Notes: generated by a model not told the origin, from the letters alone. A stretch of DNA of 38,898 nt from Candidatus Rokubacteria bacterium 13_1_40CM_68_15 (GCA_001917585.1 MNEG01000108.1:1-38898); one strand, 5' to 3'. Numbered from the stretch's first letter, positions 23,413 to 31,818 are shown. Translations and numbers: made by a program.

Positions 23413-24242
23413 ATGAACCGGTCGAGGAAGAAGTTGTAGACGACGGCGATGGGAAGGCTGGTCAGCAGGCACGCCGCCATCAGCGAGCCCCAGTAGTACA
23501 CGTCGCCGCGGATCAGGGCAACGGGCACGCCCACGCTCACGGTCATCTTCTCCACCGACGAGATGAACGTCAGGCTGTACACGAACTCCTGGATGACCAG
23601 GGTCAGCGCGAAGATCACCACCGTGAGCAGGCCCGGGATCGACAAGGGCAACACCATGCGCCAGATGGCCCCGACGCGGCCGCAGCCGTCGACCATCGCC
23701 GACTCCTCCACTTCCTTGGGCAGCGATTTGAAGAATCCCATGAGGAGCCACGTGCAGAAGGGCACCGTGAACGTCGGATAGATCAGGACCAGCGACCACG
23801 TGCTGTTCTGGAGCCCGAGCGTCGAGATCAAGCGCGAGAACGGGATGAAGAGCAGCGTGGACGGGACCAGGTAGGTGAGAAAGATGCCGATGCTCAGTCG
23901 CTCGCCCCACGCCCCGGTGAGCCGGGCCAGGCTGTAGCCCGCGGGCACGGCCAGGACGAGCGTGATGGCGACGACGATCAGCCCGACGTACAGTGTGTTG
24001 AAGAGCCAGGTCGGGTACAGCGTCTGGCCGAAGAGCGTGGCGAGGTGGTCGAGCGTCGGCGGCCGGTTGAAGAGGAACGGGTTGTGGGCGGTATTCGAGG
24101 CGCCCACGTAGAGGTCGGCGTTCTGCTTGAACGTGGTCACCACCATCCAGTAGAAGGGAAACACCGCGAAGGCAACGAAGCAGAGGATCAGCGCGCGATG
24201 GCCCACCGTGGCCGCCGCCCGCCGGACGGTACGCACCGACAT
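23382..24242 (-). CDS. carbohydrate ABC transporter permease (MalG/UgpE type)
   Basis: Inner-membrane permease of 286 residues with about six helices. An N-terminal PFYWMVVTTFKQNADLY segment is typical of MalG-like proteins. The ATPase-contact loop is visible as EVEESAMVDGCGRVGAIWRMVLPLSIPGLL (EAA motif with the conserved Gly). ATG 24242 directly abuts the stop of the partner permease. The last 31 bases are repeated downstream (see repeat). No ATPase gene is found in this operon, so the importer must use one encoded elsewhere, as is common for sugar and polyol importers sharing an MsmK/UgpC-type ATPase. Confidence 0.93.
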   Translation of the reverse strand: MSVRTVRRAAATVGHRALILCFVAFAVFPFYWMVVTTFKQNADLYVGASNTAHNPFLFNRPPTLDHLATLFGQTLYPTWLFNTLYVGLIVVAITLVLAVPAGYSLARLTGAWGERLSIGIFLTYLVPSTLLFIPFSRLISTLGLQNSTWSLVLIYPTFTVPFCTWLLMGFFKSLPKEVEESAMVDGCGRVGAIWRMVLPLSIPGLLTVVIFALTLVIQEFVYSLTFISSVEKMTVSVGVPVALIRGDVYYWGSLMAACLLTSLPIAVVYNFFLDRFIAGLTVGAVK

Positions 24243-25091
24243 CTACGCGACCTCGGCCCGCCGCGACACGCGCAGCATGACGACGGCCAGCACGAGCAGC
24301 ACGGGCAGCAGGAAGATGGCCACCGCGGCGCCGCGGCCGACGTCGCCACCGAGGACACCGTCCTGGAAGGCGAGACTGGCCAGCACGTGGGTGGAGTTGT
24401 AGGGGCCGCCTCGCGTCAACAGGTAGACGACGCTCATGTCGGTGAAGGTGAAGACGACGCCGAACAGGAGCGCCACCGTGAGGATGGGCAGCATCATCGG
24501 AATCGTGATCCACAGCGTCTTCCGTAAGGGACCGGCACCGTCGAGATCGGCCGCTTCGTGGACCTCGGTCGGGATCGAGGTGAGACCGGCCAGGAGGATG
24601 ACGGTCGAGAACGGCAGCATTCGCCAGACGTGCACGGTGATGATCGCGAGCATCCCGAGGGTCGGGTCGCCGAGCCAGTAGTACCACTTCCCGGGCCCCA
24701 GCCAGCCCGCAACCTTGAGCACCCAGTTGATGACGCTGAAGGTGGAATCGAAGATCCACAGCCAGCCCAGCGTGGCCAGCGAGATGGGCGCCGCCCACGG
24801 CAGCAGGATCAGGAAGCGCGCGACCGATTTTCCTCGGAAGCGCTTCATCAGCGCGCGGGCCAGGAGATTGCCCAGGAGGATGACCGTGATCTGCGAGATC
24901 AGCGTGAACACGAAGGTGTTGCGCAGGGCCCGCTGGAAGACCGGGCTGCCCAGGACGTTCTTGAAGTTCTGGAGGCCGACGAACGAGAACTGCAGGCTGC
25001 CGGCCGAGGAGTTCGTGAGGCTCAGGAAGACCGCGAGCAGGAAGGGCAGGGCGACCAGGAGGATGATGTAGAGGAGCGCGGGCGCCAGCAT
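24243..25091 (-). CDS. sugar ABC transporter permease (MalF/UgpA type)
   Basis: Inner-membrane permease of at least 282 residues with six helices. The EAA-type loop is EVHEAADLDGAGPLRKTLWITIPMM (ATPase contact). From ATG 25091 the protein begins inside the first helix (MLAPALLYIILLVALPFLL), shorter than usual. The open frame continues upstream with a plausible basic N-terminus (KEIRSLARRERALGIV) up to the binding-protein stop at 25138, but without ATG, GTG or TTG. A rare start codon such as ATT or CTG, or a sequence error, is possible. It lies between the binding protein and the second permease in one operon. Confidence 0.9.
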   Translation of the reverse strand: MLAPALLYIILLVALPFLLAVFLSLTNSSAGSLQFSFVGLQNFKNVLGSPVFQRALRNTFVFTLISQITVILLGNLLARALMKRFRGKSVARFLILLPWAAPISLATLGWLWIFDSTFSVINWVLKVAGWLGPGKWYYWLGDPTLGMLAIITVHVWRMLPFSTVILLAGLTSIPTEVHEAADLDGAGPLRKTLWITIPMMLPILTVALLFGVVFTFTDMSVVYLLTRGGPYNSTHVLASLAFQDGVLGGDVGRGAAVAIFLLPVLLVLAVVMLRVSRRAEVA

Positions 25092-25137
25092 GACGATGCC
25101 CAGCGCCCGCTCCCTCCGCGCCAGCGATCGAATCTCT

Positions 25138-26541
25138 TTACTTGTCCTTCCCGCCTCCGCCGACCATCTTCTTGGCGCGCCACTTGTCGAAGATCTGGCG
25201 GGCCCGCGTGTTCGCCTCGGTCATGGCGTCCCGGGGCGAGAGCGTGCCGGTGGCCGCCTTGGCGAACATGTCGGTGAGCACGTAGGTGTCGAAGATCTCG
25301 CCCTCGGCCGGGTTGGCGTAGCCAGGGTAACCGAGGTTGGTCGACCACGGCAGCGACTTGGCAAGGAGGGCCAGCTTGTCGGCCGGGGCGGAGCCGAAGG
25401 GGTCCTTGTTGCACTGGGCGGCGATCCAGGCGGCGCCCGATTCCTGCCGCTTGTTGAGCGGCGTGTTCGGATCGGCGGCCGCGCCGTAGAACGACGGGAA
25501 GTTGTAGAGCTTGGACCCGAGCATCGAGTCGCGGGAGGCGTCCACGAGGGCGACGAGGAACTGCTTGGCCACGTCCTGGTTCTTCGAGAACTTCCAGACG
25601 ACGTAGCCGGACATCACGTGCTCGGAGGCGAGCTGGACGCCGGTCGGGCCCTTGAGCGCCGGCGTGAAGAAGTAGTTCTCCAGCACGGGCAGCTTGTTGT
25701 CCTGGGCCGTGCGATAGGCGGAGATCGAGTTGAGGATGTACGCGGTCTCCTGCGCGTTGAACGCCTGGTTGTTCGAGGCGGCGTTCCACGAGAGCACGGC
25801 CTGGGTCATGCCCACCGAGTAGAGCTTCTTCGTGTACTCGAGCGCTCGCAGGGTCTCCGGTGAGTTGAGGACGACGTTGCCGTCCTTGTCCTGGATGGAG
25901 CCGCCATGACACCAGAGGATGTTGCGCACGGCCATGTTGGAGTCGATGTCCTGGGAGAGCCCGATGCCGATCGGGATCTGCATCTGCGGAGCGACCCTCT
26001 TGATCTCGGGCGCCGCCTTCACGAGGTCGTCGTACGTGACCGGCCCGTTCGGCATGCCGATCTTCGTCCACACCTCCTTGTGGTAGTTGCCGGGATCGGG
26101 AACCCACATGTCGGAGAGGGCGAACTGCTTCTTCGTGAACGGGTTGTAGGTCGAGCGCCGAGCCAGCTCCACCTCCTTGCCGTATTTCTTCTCGAGCGTG
26201 GTCACGACGTCGGCGAGGTCGATGACGTGCTCCTCGAACGCGCTGGCCAGGCCGAGGAACATGTGGATGTCGTGACCCGACTGGGCGGCCACCTCGGCGG
26301 TGGCGCGGGGAACGACGTCGGCGAAGCCGACGTGGTCCACGCTGACCTCCACTCCGTGCTTGCCGCCCCACTCCTTGGCCCACGGATCGAACCACTTGTC
26401 ATACGCGGGGACGAAGTGACTCCACTGTAAGATCTTCAGCTGTCCGGCCGCCCGGGCGTCGCGCACGAGGATCGTGGGCCCGGCGGCGACGGCGGCAGTC
26501 GCAGCGGCCGCGCCCTTGAGGAAACTGCGACGGGTGTGCAT
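25138..26541 (-). CDS. ABC transporter extracellular solute-binding protein, family 1 (Tat-exported)
   Basis: Periplasmic sugar-type binding protein, 467 residues. The N-terminus HTRRSFLKGAAAATAAVAAG is a twin-arginine signal, so it is exported folded. The body shows family-1 features such as LKILQWSHFVPAYDKWFDPW, GHDIHMFLGLASAFEEHVID and YDDLVKAAPEIKRV. ATG 26541 has AAAGGAG about 9 bases upstream, which decides the start; the same frame is open far upstream (to 27942) only as antisense of mqnE and mqnC. It is the first gene of a binding-protein/permease/permease operon without ATPase. The ligand is unknown (sugar, polyol or glycerophosphodiester range). Confidence 0.92.
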   Translation of the reverse strand: MHTRRSFLKGAAAATAAVAAGPTILVRDARAAGQLKILQWSHFVPAYDKWFDPWAKEWGGKHGVEVSVDHVGFADVVPRATAEVAAQSGHDIHMFLGLASAFEEHVIDLADVVTTLEKKYGKEVELARRSTYNPFTKKQFALSDMWVPDPGNYHKEVWTKIGMPNGPVTYDDLVKAAPEIKRVAPQMQIPIGIGLSQDIDSNMAVRNILWCHGGSIQDKDGNVVLNSPETLRALEYTKKLYSVGMTQAVLSWNAASNNQAFNAQETAYILNSISAYRTAQDNKLPVLENYFFTPALKGPTGVQLASEHVMSGYVVWKFSKNQDVAKQFLVALVDASRDSMLGSKLYNFPSFYGAAADPNTPLNKRQESGAAWIAAQCNKDPFGSAPADKLALLAKSLPWSTNLGYPGYANPAEGEIFDTYVLTDMFAKAATGTLSPRDAMTEANTRARQIFDKWRAKKMVGGGGKDK

Positions 26542-26601
26542 CGAGCGCTTCTCCTTTCTGATCGTCCGGAAACGAAAACAAGGATACCACTGCGCGAAAC
26601 C

Positions 26602-26631
26602 TTGACACTCATCCTGACGCACCTTTAGCAT
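26602..26631 (+). promoter_or_regulatory. sigma-70-like promoter of mqnE-mqnC
   Basis: TTGACA (26602-26607, perfect -35) and TAGCAT (26626-26631, four of six matches to the -10 consensus) are separated by 18 bases. The predicted start lies about 48 bases before the mqnE GTG. The 144-base divergent region 26542-26685 also must drive the ABC binding-protein gene on the other strand, for which I see no clear promoter. Confidence 0.55.
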
Positions 26632-26685
26632 GCAGACCGGTTGGCCCCGACGTGGCTCGGCAACGAAGCGAGGAGGACACACACG

Positions 26686-27774
26686 GTGCGATTTTCCGAT
26701 GGGCGGCTGGCGCCGATCTGGGACAAGGTGCAGGCGGGCGCGCGCCTGACCGCCGCGGATGGTCTGACGTTGCTCGAGACCGAGGACCTCCTCGGGGTCG
26801 GGCACATGGCCGATCACGCCAAGCGCCGTCGCGAGGCCGACCGCGTCTACTTCGTCATCAACCGCCACGTGACGCCGACCAACGTCTGCGTGCTCTCGTG
26901 CACGTTCTGCGGCTTCGCGCGCAAGAAGGGCGAGGCCGGCGCCTACGAGCACACCATCGAGGACATGGTCGCGATGGTCAAGGACGGCGTGCGCGAGGTC
27001 CACATCGTGGGCGGTCACCACCCCGAGTGGCCCTTCGAGTACTACGAGCGGATGATCGAGGCGATCCACCACGCCCACCCCGACGTTCAGATCAAGGCGT
27101 TCACCGCGGCCGAGATCGACTACTTCTGGCGGCGCTGGAAGATCGAGCCGAAGGAGGCGCTGGCCCGGCTCAAGGCCGTGGGGCTGCGCTCGATGCCGGG
27201 CGGAGGCGCCGAGATCTTTTCGCCCCGGCTGGCCCGACTCCTCAAGTACACCGGAAAGGCCGACCCCGAGCGCTGGTGCGAGATCCACGGCACCGCCCAC
27301 GCGCTGGGCATTCCCACCAACGCGACGATGCTCTACGGCCACGTGGAGACGCTGGCCGAGCGCGTGGATCACCTCGTGAAGCTGCGCGAGCAGCAGGACA
27401 CCTCCGGCGGGTTCCTCACCTTCGTCCCCCTCGCCTACCAGGTGGCGACGACGAAGCTCGTGCCCCGGCAAACGCCGCCGGCCGACAGCCTCAAGACGAT
27501 CGCCACGGCCCGCCTGCTCCTCGACAACTTTCCCCACGTCGAGGCGTACTGGGTGACGCTGGGCGAGGAGACGGCGTCTATCGCGCTCAACTTCGGGGCC
27601 GACGACGTCAACGGAACGCTGGAGGACGAGCGCATCCAGCACCTGTCCGGCGCCGAAACACCGGCCGGTGTCGCCCGCGAGCAGCTGCTGCGGATGATCC
27701 ACGACGCCGGCAAGGTGGCCGTCGAGCGTGACGCACTCTACAACGTCGTGCAGGTGTGGCCGTGCGAGCGGTGA
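26686..27774 (+). CDS. mqnE: aminofutalosine synthase (radical SAM)
   Basis: Radical-SAM enzyme of the futalosine route to menaquinone. It adds adenosyl to 3-[(1-carboxyvinyl)oxy]benzoate to give aminofutalosine. The [4Fe-4S] motif is CVLSCTFC (C68, C72, C75). Family patterns are YFVINRHVTPTNVC, EVHIVGGHHPEWPFEYY, FTAAEIDYF and LRSMPGGGAEIFS. At 362 residues the length is normal. GTG 26686 is chosen because GAGGAGG stands about 9 bases upstream; the frame is open back to TTG 26641 without similarity. It is followed after one base by mqnC. Futalosine menaquinone synthesis points away from the gamma/beta proteobacterial MenFDHCEB route. Confidence 0.95.
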   Translation: MRFSDGRLAPIWDKVQAGARLTAADGLTLLETEDLLGVGHMADHAKRRREADRVYFVINRHVTPTNVCVLSCTFCGFARKKGEAGAYEHTIEDMVAMVKDGVREVHIVGGHHPEWPFEYYERMIEAIHHAHPDVQIKAFTAAEIDYFWRRWKIEPKEALARLKAVGLRSMPGGGAEIFSPRLARLLKYTGKADPERWCEIHGTAHALGIPTNATMLYGHVETLAERVDHLVKLREQQDTSGGFLTFVPLAYQVATTKLVPRQTPPADSLKTIATARLLLDNFPHVEAYWVTLGEETASIALNFGADDVNGTLEDERIQHLSGAETPAGVAREQLLRMIHDAGKVAVERDALYNVVQVWPCER

Positions 27775-27775
27775 A

Positions 27776-28858
27776 ATGACCGACATGCTCGATCGTGTCG
27801 CCGACAAGGCCCTCAACGGAAAGCGCCTCGAGCGCGACGAAGGACGCTTTTTGCTCGGGGAGGCCGGGTTACTCGAGCTGGGCGCCCTCGCCCAGCAGGT
27901 GCGCTTCGCGCGCATCCCCGAGAGGCGCGTGACATTCGTCATCGACTCGAACCCGAACTACACGAACGTCTGCATCACCGACTGCCAGTTCTGCGCCTTC
28001 TATCGGAAGCCCGGCGACCCCGAGGCGTGGACGCTCACGGTGGACGAGGTGCTGGCCAAGGTCGAGTTCGCCGCTTCCAAGGGCGCGACGACGGTATTGC
28101 TCCAGGGCGGCCACAACCCCGCCCTGCCGCTCCAATATTATCTGGACCTCGTGAGGGAGACCCGCCGCCGGTTCCCGCAGGTCACACCGCACTTCTTCAC
28201 CGCGTCGGAGATCCAGACGATGGCCATGGTCAGCGGCCTCGCCGTCGGCGACATCCTCGAGCGCTTGTGGGAGGCCGGACAGCGGACGATTCCCGGCGGC
28301 GGCGCCGAGGTGCTGTCCGAGGGCGTGCGCAAGCGGATCGAGCCCAAGAAGGGCGGGCCGGCAGCCTGGCTCGACGTCCACCGCGACGCGCACCGGCGCG
28401 GCTTCAGGTCCACGGCCACGATGATGTACGGCCACGTGGAGACTCCGGACGACGTCCTCGATCACTGGGACGCCATTCGCAACTTGCAGGACCTCCACGC
28501 CGGCTTCACCGCGTTCGTGCCGTGGTCGTTCAAGCCCGGCAACACACTGCTCGAGAAGTGGATCAAGCACTACAAGGGCCCGAACGCGTACCTCCGGATG
28601 CTGGCGGCGTCCCGGCTCTACCTGGACAACTTCGAGCACATCCAGGCGTCGTGGTTCTCGGAAGGCAAGCGCGCGGGCCAGGTGGCGCTCCACTTCGGCG
28701 CCGACGATTGGGGCGGCACGCTGTTCGAGGAGAACGTGCACAAGGCGGCCGACTACGTGAACACGATCACGGTCGAGGACATCACGACGCTGATCCGGGA
28801 GGCCGGCTTCACTCCCGTCCAGCGCACCACCACCTACGAGATCGTGAAGGCCTGGTAG
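27776..28858 (+). CDS. mqnC: cyclic dehypoxanthinyl futalosine synthase (radical SAM)
   Basis: Radical-SAM enzyme that cyclises dehypoxanthinyl futalosine in menaquinone biosynthesis. The cluster motif is CITDCQFC (C66, C70, C73). Other conserved blocks are FVIDSNPNYTNVC, ATTVLLQGGHNPALPLQYY, FTASEIQTMA, RTIPGGGAEVLSEGVRKRI and STATMMYGHVETPDD. 360 residues, full length. It is related to MqnE but distinguished by the NPNYTN and QGGHNP patterns. ATG 27776 is one base after the mqnE stop. It converges on mqnD with only 10 bases between the two stops. Confidence 0.95.
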   Translation: MTDMLDRVADKALNGKRLERDEGRFLLGEAGLLELGALAQQVRFARIPERRVTFVIDSNPNYTNVCITDCQFCAFYRKPGDPEAWTLTVDEVLAKVEFAASKGATTVLLQGGHNPALPLQYYLDLVRETRRRFPQVTPHFFTASEIQTMAMVSGLAVGDILERLWEAGQRTIPGGGAEVLSEGVRKRIEPKKGGPAAWLDVHRDAHRRGFRSTATMMYGHVETPDDVLDHWDAIRNLQDLHAGFTAFVPWSFKPGNTLLEKWIKHYKGPNAYLRMLAASRLYLDNFEHIQASWFSEGKRAGQVALHFGADDWGGTLFEENVHKAADYVNTITVEDITTLIREAGFTPVQRTTTYEIVKAW

Positions 28859-28868
28859 GCGGAGAGGC

Positions 28869-29699
28869 TCAGATCGCGTCGATCGGCGGAACGGCGGCGA
28901 TGAGGCCCTGTTGCTGCGCCTTCGTGAACAGCCGCTCCAGCGCGGCTCGCCCCTCGGCCCCCAGCGTCACCGTGTAGTCGTTGACGTACATCAGCACGAA
29001 CCGCCGGCACGTCTCCTTGTCGATCCCCCGCCCGTAGCGCATCGCGTACTCGAGCGCCTCGTCCACGTTGGCGTGGGCCCACGCGATGGAGTCACGCAGG
29101 CCCTGCGAGATGGCGCGGTGCATCGGCTCGCCCAGATCGCGGCGCATGACGTTCACGCCCAGGGGCAGCGGAAGACCGGTCTCGCGCTGCCAGCGCTCGC
29201 CGAGGTCGAGCACCTTCACCAGCCCCATGGCCTCATGGGTGATCTGTCCCTCGTGGATGAGCAGGCCGAGGTCGGCCTGGCCCTCGAGCACGGCGCTCGG
29301 GATCTTGTCGAAGGCGACCTCGATCAGCGGAGGCTCCTCCGGCAGGTACATCCGCAGCAGGAGCGAGGCCGTGGTGTGGCTGCCCGGAATGGCGACGACA
29401 CGCTCGGAGATCTCGCGTTCCGCGATGGGCTCGCGCGCCACGAGAATCGGACCGTACCCCTTGCCCATCGACGCGCCGGCATCCATCAGGCGATAACGAT
29501 CCGCCACCAGCACGTAGGTCGCGGCCGAGACGGCCGTCACCTCCAGCTCGGTGGTCCGGGCACGGCGATTCAACGACTCGATGTCCTCGAGGACGTGCTC
29601 GACGCGCGCCCCCGGGATGCTCACCTTGCCCGCGGTGAGGGCGTAGAACATGAACGCGTCGTCGGGATCCGGGCTGTGCCCAATTCGGATGGTCTGCAT
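28869..29699 (-). CDS. mqnD: 1,4-dihydroxy-6-naphthoate synthase
   Basis: Converts cyclic dehypoxanthinyl futalosine to 1,4-dihydroxy-6-naphthoate in menaquinone synthesis. It has the periplasmic-binding-protein-like fold of the MqnA/MqnD family. The opening RIGHSPDPDDAFMFYALTAG is specific for MqnD rather than MqnA. GSHTTASLLLRMYLPE, LGLLIHEGQITHEAMGL and NDYTVTLGAEGRAALERLF are further family blocks. 276 residues, full length. It lies on the opposite strand to mqnE-mqnC, tail to tail, so it is transcribed separately. MqnA and MqnB are not in the window. Confidence 0.94.
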   Translation of the reverse strand: MQTIRIGHSPDPDDAFMFYALTAGKVSIPGARVEHVLEDIESLNRRARTTELEVTAVSAATYVLVADRYRLMDAGASMGKGYGPILVAREPIAEREISERVVAIPGSHTTASLLLRMYLPEEPPLIEVAFDKIPSAVLEGQADLGLLIHEGQITHEAMGLVKVLDLGERWQRETGLPLPLGVNVMRRDLGEPMHRAISQGLRDSIAWAHANVDEALEYAMRYGRGIDKETCRRFVLMYVNDYTVTLGAEGRAALERLFTKAQQQGLIAAVPPIDAI

Positions 29700-29746
29700 G
29701 GGCGTGTTCGCCGGCCAAGGCTACCACAGACCGGCGAGACGGTCGG

Positions 29747-30316
29747 CTAGAGGGTCAGGTTGCCCTGACGGAAACCGAGACGAAAGTCGCCGGCCCGGAT
29801 GGCCCGGATGATGGCATCGCGTCCGCGCGGCGCATCCACCTCGATCCACGCGCGCCCGAAGTGCACCGGCTGGTGGGCGTCATCGGTGGCGACCTTCGCC
29901 AGCGGGATCTCCGACGAGTCGTAGACCGGGCGGTAGAGACCCGTGTCGGTGACCTCGATGGCGTCGAGGTTCACACCCTGGGCGCCGATGCGGCGAATCC
30001 GCGCGAGCGTGTCGCGCACGCTCAGCCGGTAACGGGCCGGGTGATTCAGCACGTGCAGCGTTTCGCGGTCACCCTTCACCCGCCCCACGTGTTGTGGAAA
30101 CTCCGCCCACGAGAGCTCGACGCCGGAAAACAGCAGAAGCCTGGGAGCCAGCTTGCCGAGGGTCTCCCAGTACCCTTCCGTGATCAGGTCGTCGTGGTCG
30201 GTGATCGCGAGGAAGTCATAGCCGAGCGTCTCGTACTCGGCGATGAGTCCCTCCGGTGGCAGCACGCCGTCCGAGAACGTCGTATGGGCGTGCAGGTTAC
30301 CCCGGAGCAAGGCCAT
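29747..30316 (-). CDS. PHP-domain metal-dependent phosphoesterase
   Basis: A 189-residue PHP-fold protein. The first metal motif is NLHAHTTFSDG (H9, H11) and the second is FLAITDHDDLITE. SGVELSW supplies the Glu, VLNHPARY a His, and KVATDDAHQPVHFGR the last Asp/His pair, so the metal site appears complete. Relatives hydrolyse phosphate esters such as nucleoside phosphates. The start ATG 30316 has no clear Shine-Dalgarno. It lies upstream of mqnD on the same strand (47-base gap); a functional link to menaquinone synthesis is not established. Confidence 0.85.
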   Translation of the reverse strand: MALLRGNLHAHTTFSDGVLPPEGLIAEYETLGYDFLAITDHDDLITEGYWETLGKLAPRLLLFSGVELSWAEFPQHVGRVKGDRETLHVLNHPARYRLSVRDTLARIRRIGAQGVNLDAIEVTDTGLYRPVYDSSEIPLAKVATDDAHQPVHFGRAWIEVDAPRGRDAIIRAIRAGDFRLGFRQGNLTL

Positions 30317-30352
30317 CAGGCCGGCTCCGGCCTGAGGAAGACGGTCATCCGG

Positions 30353-30772
30353 TCAGCGTGAAGGCTGCGGCCGCTTCGCCGGCGGAGAAGGTGGCCCACC
30401 CCACTCGATGGCGAACCCCAGTGCGAACCAGCCGGAATCCTGGCGCCATCCCGTCACCTCGGCCCCTATCGGCGTGTTCGGTGAGACCCACCCGGCGAAG
30501 CCAAACCGGCCGGTGCTCGTCGGCGTCTCGATCTTCTTCGAGAGGGGCTCGATGAAGGCTGGATCGTAGTTCACCAGCGGGGGGCTGGGATAGTTGTCGG
30601 CGTCGGAGGGCCGTGTCATTTGAAAATGGTCGCCCGGCGGTACGACGAGGGGCTGACGCGGACGTTCGGGGGTTGGTGCCTTGATCTCGATTTGCTGAGC
30701 GAACGCAGACCCTGTCATGAAGAGCAGCACCACCAAGAGCCCACCGAGGACCATCCGCATAGCAGTCATCAT
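30353..30772 (-). CDS. secreted hypothetical protein
   Basis: About 139 residues, no family recognised. It has a strong signal peptide (RMVLGGLLVVLLFMTGSAFA, cleavage before QQ), then a Pro-rich mature part with APTPERPRQPLVVPPGDHF, YPSPPLVNYDPAFIEPLSKK and a C-terminal GWVSPNTPIGAEVTG...SGWFALGFAIEWG stretch that looks like beta-structure. Probably periplasmic or outer-membrane associated. Tandem ATGs at 30772 and 30769 and further in-frame ATGs (30760, 30754) leave the exact start open; no Shine-Dalgarno stands out. It is 36 bases upstream of the PHP gene on the same strand. Confidence 0.6.
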   Translation of the reverse strand: MMTAMRMVLGGLLVVLLFMTGSAFAQQIEIKAPTPERPRQPLVVPPGDHFQMTRPSDADNYPSPPLVNYDPAFIEPLSKKIETPTSTGRFGFAGWVSPNTPIGAEVTGWRQDSGWFALGFAIEWGGPPSPPAKRPQPSR

Positions 30773-30910
30773 ATCAGATGTTGTCCGCAACATCCGTGCC
30801 ACGCGTACACTTGTTGTCCCGCAATGACTTGGCGGGCGCCGCACTTCTCCACGCGGGCATTTTGACGGGGAGATCACGGTATCCTCTGGGCTTTTTCGCC
30901 GTGGCCGCGG

Positions 30911-30919
30911 TGCCATAAT
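30911..30919 (+). promoter_or_regulatory. extended -10 element directly before the SDR gene
   Basis: TGCCATAAT (TG-N-CATAAT) ends six bases before the ATG at 30926. Transcription would start at about the A of the start codon, giving a leaderless mRNA; consistent with this, no Shine-Dalgarno is present. No -35 hexamer is evident. Confidence 0.45.
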
Positions 30920-30925
30920 CCCGGC

Positions 30926-31724
30926 ATGGCAAACAAGACATTGACCGGACCCACCGTGTTGATCACGGGCGGCGCCAGTGGAATCGGGGCTGCGTGCGCG
31001 CGGCGACTGACAGCCGACGGCGCCCGCGTCCTCATCGCGGACCTGGATGGAGGCGCCGCCGAGAAGCTCGCCACCGAGCTGGGCCAGCACGCCGTGCGGG
31101 CCGACCGTCACGCGGGGCGCCGACATCGAGGCGATGCTGGACGCCGCCTGGCAGCGCTGGGGACGCCTCGACGTCCTCTTCAACAACGCCGGGATCATTC
31201 AGGGCAAGCCGCTGCTCGACGTCACAGCCGCCGATTGGGACCGCCTGATGGACGTCAATCTCAAGGCCGTCTTCTTCGTGCTCCAGGCGACGGCGCGTCG
31301 GATGATCCGGCAGGATCCGATTCCGGGCTCCGAGCTGCGCGGCAAGATGATTCATACCGCCTCGATCGCCGCGTATCGGGGCGGCCTGCCGCTGACAGCC
31401 CCGTATGCGGCGTCCAAAGCGGCAGTGGTCAGCCTCACGCGAACCGCCGCGCAGGCGTTCGCCCCGCATCGCGTCACGTCGAACTGCATCTGCCCCGGCG
31501 TGGTACAGACGCCGCTGTGGGAGAAGCTCGATGTCGAGTGGTCCGCGCTCGAGGGCTGGGCGCCCGGCGAGGCCTGGAAGCGTCGGACCGCCGGCATTCC
31601 GCTCGGCCGCCCCGAGCGCCCCGAGGATGTCGCGGGACTCGTCGCCTTCCTCGCCTCCGCGGACTCCGATTACATGACCGGCCAGGCCATCAACGTGGAT
31701 GGAGGCCTGGTGATGGGTAGCTGA
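30926..31724 (+). CDS. short-chain dehydrogenase/reductase (apparent frameshift)
   Basis: NAD(P)-dependent oxidoreductase. The literal frame gives the coenzyme motif TGGASGIGAACARRL and then turns to nonsense after about residue 60. The rest of the enzyme (ADIEAMLDAAWQRWGRLDVL, NNAG, catalytic Ser in IHTASIAAYRGG, catalytic YAASK, then DYMTGQAINVDGG at the C-terminus) lies in the next frame. Removing one C from CC at 31105-31106 joins both into a 265-residue protein, a normal classical SDR length. The catalytic residues are intact, so a sequence error is likely. The substrate is unknown. Confidence 0.85.
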
Positions 31725-31730
31725 GCGGCA

Positions 31731-31818
31731 TCAGGCTGTTGCGATCAGCGCGCCGTCGCGGATGAGCTGATCGACGCGCACCAGCGTGCTCGCCGGGTAG
31801 TGGCGTACCGGCGTGAAA
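31731..31818 (-). pseudogene. possible 3' remnant of a RidA-family gene
   Basis: About 29 codons ending at TGA 31731 read FTPVRHYPASTLVRVDQLI then RDGALIATA, resembling the C-terminus of RidA-like deaminases (a PAST-V-V strand followed by an acidic, hydrophobic last strand). No matching upstream part is found in any minus-strand frame, so if real this is a truncated remnant, possibly cut when the neighbouring small gene or SDR was inserted. The similarity is short and could be chance. Confidence 0.3.

Noticed and set aside
25138-27942. A 934-residue protein extending the ABC binding protein upstream
   Set aside because: Upstream of ATG 26541 (Tat signal, good ribosome site) it is only the antisense of mqnE and mqnC.
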